Assembly: GCF_001262635.1 (NCBI RefSeq)
Contig: NZ_JXYH01000040.1
Coordinates: forward strand, 1-36,255
Direction of reading: 5' to 3'
DNA: 36,255 nt
DNA from: Aestuariivita boseongensis
GTDB taxonomy: Bacteria > Pseudomonadota > Alphaproteobacteria > Rhodobacterales > Rhodobacteraceae
Shown: one piece after another, positions 33,022 to 36,255 of the stretch
Position numbering within the stretch: the first letter of the stretch is position 1
Layout of the letters: the number at the start of each line of letters is the position of its first letter
The notes under the pieces: model-generated
Databases searched by the model: none
What the model was told of the DNA's origin: nothing
Seen by the model: only the letters and a program-made list of their open reading frames with translations
Program-made: the position numbers and the translations under genes

Positions 33022-33566
33022 GCGTAGCCCTCCCCCCCGGTCGCCACATTGCCGACAATGGCCTGACCGCCCTCTTCGACATTCACATGTTGCACCGTGA
33101 CCGTCTGTTTGCCGCCATTGCGGTTTTTGCGCAGCGCCTCAACCTGAGCCGTAAAGGTGCGGGCCAGCTTGTTGTAGGCTTTCTCATGCGCTTCGAATTG
33201 CGGGAGGTGCTGGGCATACGCCATGCGGTTGCCTTGCCGGACCAGAGCGACATGGGTTGTGGCCATCTGCACCGCCAGCATGCGCTCGACCGCATCGCGC
33301 GGCTCTATGTCTTTTACGATGGACAACATGAAGCCGCGTTCATCATTCGCCTCGCCTGCATCCCCGGCCTCAGACCCCATCAGGACTTTCAGGCAATGGG
33401 CTATCAGGGCATTGGCCTGTAGGTCGCAGTCAGTCGCGAATATGTCTTTCAGTGCGCTCTCGCTAGACAATATGAGCTGGTGTCCGTCCTCTGCCGATCC
33501 TTCCAGCCTTACGCCCAGACCCGGACTAGCCTCCGCATTTTTCGTCTCTTTTGGTACTTTGCTCAT
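33018..33566 (-). CDS. Hypothetical protein paired with the small Cys/His gene
   Basis: A 182-residue protein that I recognise as a recurring but unnamed type on rhodobacterial mobile elements, usually directly before the small Cys/His gene. It is helical (DAVERMLAVQMATTHVALV, HEKAYNKLARTFTAQVEAL) and ends in KQTVTVQHVNVEEGGQAIVG followed by a Gly-rich tail. No signal or membrane helix is present. The start is ATG 33566. On the minus strand a TATACT -10-like hexamer lies at 33615-33610 and a LexA box at 33645-33659, so SOS control is possible. Confidence 0.78.
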   Translation of the reverse strand: MSKVPKETKNAEASPGLGVRLEGSAEDGHQLILSSESALKDIFATDCDLQANALIAHCLKVLMGSEAGDAGEANDERGFMLSIVKDIEPRDAVERMLAVQMATTHVALVRQGNRMAYAQHLPQFEAHEKAYNKLARTFTAQVEALRKNRNGGKQTVTVQHVNVEEGGQAIVGNVATGGEGYA

Positions 33567-33644
33567 GTGAAAACCGCCTCTGCTCAGATGGCTCTGATGA
33601 CAGCTGCAAGTATACCTGAATGGCGTGTAGACCGGAACCATTTG

Positions 33645-33659
33645 TTCTCATATTGTTCT
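33645..33659. promoter_or_regulatory. LexA-type SOS box (GTTC-N7-GTTC)
   Basis: GTTC at 33645-33648 and GTTC at 33656-33659 are separated by exactly seven bases, the direct-repeat LexA operator of alphaproteobacteria. The box lies 8 bases before the plus-strand gene at 33668. It is also about 30 bases upstream of a TATACT hexamer serving the minus-strand gene that starts at 33566. Which gene it controls is open; the minus-strand pair has the better promoter geometry. Confidence 0.7.
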
Positions 33660-33667
33660 AACCATTG

Positions 33668-33895
33668 ATGAGCGAACACCGCAGCCCATACAGAGCACGC
33701 CATATGCCCAAATGGCCGATGACCATTCCGTACGACTTGCGCTGCAAGCTAGAAGCATTGGCAGAACTGCGGTGCCACACCGGTCCGCAGGATCAGTGGT
33801 TGGTTATTCTTGAATGGCTGGAGGCGCACGGGGTGCCTGCGCCGGACTATACGCTACCGATGGAGCCGGAACGGCGCGGCCAGAGCGGACACTGA
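33668..33895 (+). CDS. Small hypothetical protein divergent from the SOS-box pair
   Basis: A 75-residue protein, basic at the N-terminus (MSEHRSPYRARHMPKWPMTI), with a helix YDLRCKLEALAELRC and a QWLVILEWLEAHGV segment. No domain is recognised. An in-frame TTG one codon earlier is a less likely start. The LexA box ends 8 bases before its ATG, leaving little room for a ribosome binding site, so it may be made from a leaderless or weak transcript. Its neighbours suggest it belongs to the mobile-element module. Confidence 0.55.
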   Translation: MSEHRSPYRARHMPKWPMTIPYDLRCKLEALAELRCHTGPQDQWLVILEWLEAHGVPAPDYTLPMEPERRGQSGH

Positions 33896-34115
33896 CCGAA
33901 AATACTTGATTTTGCCCACGTAAAATATTGGCTGCCACCACCGCTCCCAGGGTTGGTGAATCTAGAAACAGACCCAGTTCCTTCGTGGGCATTGCCGCAC
34001 AGGCTAACAGAGGACCGTCAGGCGGGCCGCTTTCTGTCAAAGCTGACGTTCATGCATACCGCAGCGAACGACTGCTCTGAGCCCAAAGCGGCCTTTGTCG
34101 GAGCGATGCCTTTAC

Positions 34116-35978
34116 TTAATCTGGCAGTCCAGCGGCTTTCAGTTGCTCGGCAAGCCTTGCATTTGCAGACTGATCACCAGCGTAGCCCATACCAGTTACA
34201 GCAACACCGATTGTCATAGTTGGGTACAATTCAGTGAGCCTTCGAACCGCTTCAGACGCGCTATCTGGCTTGTTGAGTGCGATGTTGCTGGCGACCTGGA
34301 AGACTTGACAGGCTGAATAACCCGGCGTCTTGGCAAGACAGTCGCTCGCGGCCTCTAGAGATGCATCGTATTCACCCTGTCCCCACAACGCGCGACTCAT
34401 CGCAGCATCATAGTAACTAGGTCTGATCGGGTTCAGCTCGAAAGCTTTCCGCGCTGTTTCGACCGCTTTGTCGAACTCACCGATATTGGCATATGCACGG
34501 CCCAGAAACAGGATGTTGTCTGCATCTCCCGGCCCGAGTTCCACCGACCTTCTCGCGGCTTGAAGCGCGCCTTCAGTATCGCCAACCCAAGACCGAAGTA
34601 TACCAAGTGCCTGAAATGCGGTCGCCAGAGTCGGGTCGATTTCAATGGCCTTCTCGATCTTTGCAATCGCCGATGACAGATCGGCTGGTCCGAGGTCCGA
34701 AGCCCAACCGAAGGCAATGGCTATCCCTTCCACCCAACCCAGGTATAGCCAAGCCGGTGCGTAGTCCGGGTCCAGTTCGATCGCGCGAGAAAGATCTTGT
34801 CTCGCCAATTCCGAATCTACAGGGTTCAGCCGATGCTTCCGCGCGACGCCACGCAAAGCGAGTTCATAGACGTCCAAGGTTTCCGGCGGTCGCCTCAGAA
34901 TTTCGCCCTTTTCGATTTCGCGAACTTCGGAGAAAAGAGAACCTACAATCCGTTCGACGATGTCGTCCTGCGTATCGAATACGGTTTCCGCTGTGCTCTC
35001 ATAGGCCTCAGCCCAAACATTCCTCCCACTTTTCCCGTCGACCAGCTGTGTTGTGATCCTGAGGTGATCGCCGCTGCGCCGGACACTGCCTGTGAGTAAG
35101 TAGTAAACGCCAAGTTCTCGCGCAATCTCGGCGGCGTCACTCGTTTTCTCTGCGACAGCAAATGATGCTGACCGCGCCATCACTGTAAGCTCGGCATTGC
35201 GCGCAAGCTGCGTAATGATGTCTTCGGACATGCCATCGGCGAGATAGCGATAGTCTTCGTCATCTCGGAATGTTTCGAAAGGCAGAACCGCGATTGAGGG
35301 CCGGTCGGGTAGCTGAAAATCCGCACGCCCCCCAAAAGAAGCGTCATCTCGATACCACCATATTCCAACGCCGGTGATCGCGATCAAGATCAGAACCGCG
35401 GATACCAGACCGATGCGGCGTGCCAGATGTCTTCTGAGTAGGGTCGGTCGCTTCCTGACTACGCCACCAGTTTGAAAACTGAAGACCCGTATGGGATCAG
35501 CAACATTCTTCAGCGTTTGCAGTCCAAGGTCGCGAAATTGGCCATTCACCTTTCCCTTGACCTGATCATGGGCGCTTTGGGAAAGAAGTATCCCACCGGG
35601 CTCTGAGAGGCTTTCAATACGTGCCGCAATATTCACGCCGTCGCCATAAATGTCGTCGCCCTCAACGATCACATCGCCGATATTGATGCCGATGCGGAAA
35701 TCGATGCGCTGCTGCTGCGCGGTCCCGGCATTGCGATTTTCCATCCCGCTCTGGATTCCAACTGCGCATTGCAGAGCGCTTACGGCACTTGGAAATTCGA
35801 CCAGAAGACCGTCACCCATCAGCTTGACGATGCGCCCGCCATGTTCAGAAACCAGTGGAGCGATAAGGTCCTCGATATGTGAACGCAGCGCGGTCAATAC
35901 GCCCGTTTCGTCCGCGCCCATCAAGCGCGTGTAGCCGACGACATCCGCCGCGAGAATTGCCGAAAGCCTGCGTTCCAT
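34116..35978 (-). CDS. Class III adenylate cyclase with TolB-like domain and TPR repeats
   Basis: A 620-residue protein with four parts. Residues 4-165 form a class III cyclase domain with metal-binding Asp in AADVVGYTRLM and in VKLMGDGLL, Lys before MGD, and Asn/Arg in GVNIAARIESL, so it should be active. A transmembrane helix follows near 188-206 (GLVSAVLILIAITGVGI). Next is a TolB-like domain (RPSIAVLPF, LADGMSEDIITQLARN) to about residue 350. Several TPR repeats fill the rest (AIELDPDYAPAWLYLGW, AIEIDPTLATAFQALGIL). The TolB-TPR part is probably a periplasmic or membrane sensor. The start is ATG 35978 with AAGGGA upstream; a GTG two codons earlier is an alternative. Confidence 0.92.
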   Translation of the reverse strand: MERRLSAILAADVVGYTRLMGADETGVLTALRSHIEDLIAPLVSEHGGRIVKLMGDGLLVEFPSAVSALQCAVGIQSGMENRNAGTAQQQRIDFRIGINIGDVIVEGDDIYGDGVNIAARIESLSEPGGILLSQSAHDQVKGKVNGQFRDLGLQTLKNVADPIRVFSFQTGGVVRKRPTLLRRHLARRIGLVSAVLILIAITGVGIWWYRDDASFGGRADFQLPDRPSIAVLPFETFRDDEDYRYLADGMSEDIITQLARNAELTVMARSASFAVAEKTSDAAEIARELGVYYLLTGSVRRSGDHLRITTQLVDGKSGRNVWAEAYESTAETVFDTQDDIVERIVGSLFSEVREIEKGEILRRPPETLDVYELALRGVARKHRLNPVDSELARQDLSRAIELDPDYAPAWLYLGWVEGIAIAFGWASDLGPADLSSAIAKIEKAIEIDPTLATAFQALGILRSWVGDTEGALQAARRSVELGPGDADNILFLGRAYANIGEFDKAVETARKAFELNPIRPSYYDAAMSRALWGQGEYDASLEAASDCLAKTPGYSACQVFQVASNIALNKPDSASEAVRRLTELYPTMTIGVAVTGMGYAGDQSANARLAEQLKAAGLPD

Positions 35979-36002
35979 TCTCACTTCCCTTGGGTACGAA
36001 GG

Positions 36003-36245
36003 CTAACCCACGCAGTCTGGCCATGCCAGAATGAAAGCAGTCGTTTTGCGTCGCATCACATCTCTGCACGCAAGAGCCTGCTCCAAAGCAGGCAATTCGT
36101 GGACCGCTTCGTCCGCATCTGAGACGTCGGAGGCATCAGTGCCGAATGGCAAGTGCTGGGAGAAGCGGTCGTTCAGGCACCAAAGCGGGCGCCGCCGGTC
36201 GGTTCGGTCGTCTTGAAGGGCTTCTGTAAGCTGATTTGCGGACAT
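36003..36245 (-). CDS. Doubtful small ORF ahead of the cyclase
   Basis: An 80-residue frame from ATG 36245 to a stop 24 bases upstream of the TPR cyclase start. It has no recognised domain, no signal and mixed charged sequence (DVSDADEAVHELPALEQAL is its most helical part). The plus strand also carries an open frame of 61 codons here, so neither may be real; the stretch may be a remnant or a repeated intergenic sequence. Confidence 0.28.
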   Translation of the reverse strand: MSANQLTEALQDDRTDRRRPLWCLNDRFSQHLPFGTDASDVSDADEAVHELPALEQALACRDVMRRKTTAFILAWPDCVG

Positions 36246-36255
36246 CTGACTGAAC

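Noticed and set aside
33953-34219. 88-codon plus-strand frame before the TPR cyclase end
   Set aside because: It runs over the end of the cyclase gene on the other strand, and its sequence has no domain or start signal; the region looks like non-coding intergenic sequence.

Overview
The window is high-GC alphaproteobacterial DNA, most likely from the Rhodobacterales (Rhodobacter/Roseobacter group). The evidence is a CcrM-type methyltransferase with GANTC sites upstream of its gene, typical lineage proteins (DUF2125, DUF4170, a TIGR03862-type flavoprotein, a DUF721 protein, a membrane AlkB), the gene order pmbA-cysQ-DUF4170-kdtA-lpxK, and a LexA box of the alphaproteobacterial form GTTC-N7-GTTC. 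All assignments come from reading the sequence; no database was searched.

Left part, positions 1 to about 21340, is ordinary core chromosome. It starts with the 3' end of holA, then a glutathione S-transferase, a convergent flavoprotein/MscS pair, an HNH-type protein, a short-chain dehydrogenase/crotonase pair and a secreted DUF2125 protein with a terminator. A tight cluster follows: pmbA, a cysQ-like phosphatase, DUF4170, kdtA and lpxK. The last two build the Kdo-lipid A core of the outer membrane. Next come a CaiB/BaiF CoA-transferase, a DsbA-like thiol oxidoreductase, DUF721, mutY, alkB, a membrane adenylate cyclase, ccrM and rnhB, and finally three cell-envelope or unknown genes, one of which looks like a membrane-anchored winged-helix regulator.

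At 21343-21392 lies the 3' half of a tRNA-Arg(CCT) gene, immediately followed by a tyrosine integrase. This marks the left end of an integrated genomic island that continues to the right, probably past the window edge, because no intact copy of the tRNA was seen. The integrase, an overlapping small ORF and an unrecognised 229-residue protein form one leftward unit behind a good sigma-70-like promoter wrapped in repeated A/T-rich motifs.

The island core (about 23600 to 32430) is a mosaic of small, mostly unnamed genes: a Crp/Fnr-family regulator, an NTF2-like protein, two diverged copies of one small membrane-protein family, a DUF2188-like protein, an exported protein with seven Cys-containing repeats, a small zinc-ribbon protein and two transglutaminase-like proteins. 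One transglutaminase is broken by a frameshift and a stop, and a small gene nearby is broken by two single-base losses. This looks like a horizontally acquired cell-surface or stress accessory cluster that is partly decaying.

The right end (32750-36255) holds a conserved-looking pair of small genes of mobile-element type, divergent from a short gene across a LexA (SOS) box, then a class III adenylate cyclase fused to a transmembrane segment, a TolB-like domain and TPR repeats, and a doubtful small ORF at the edge.
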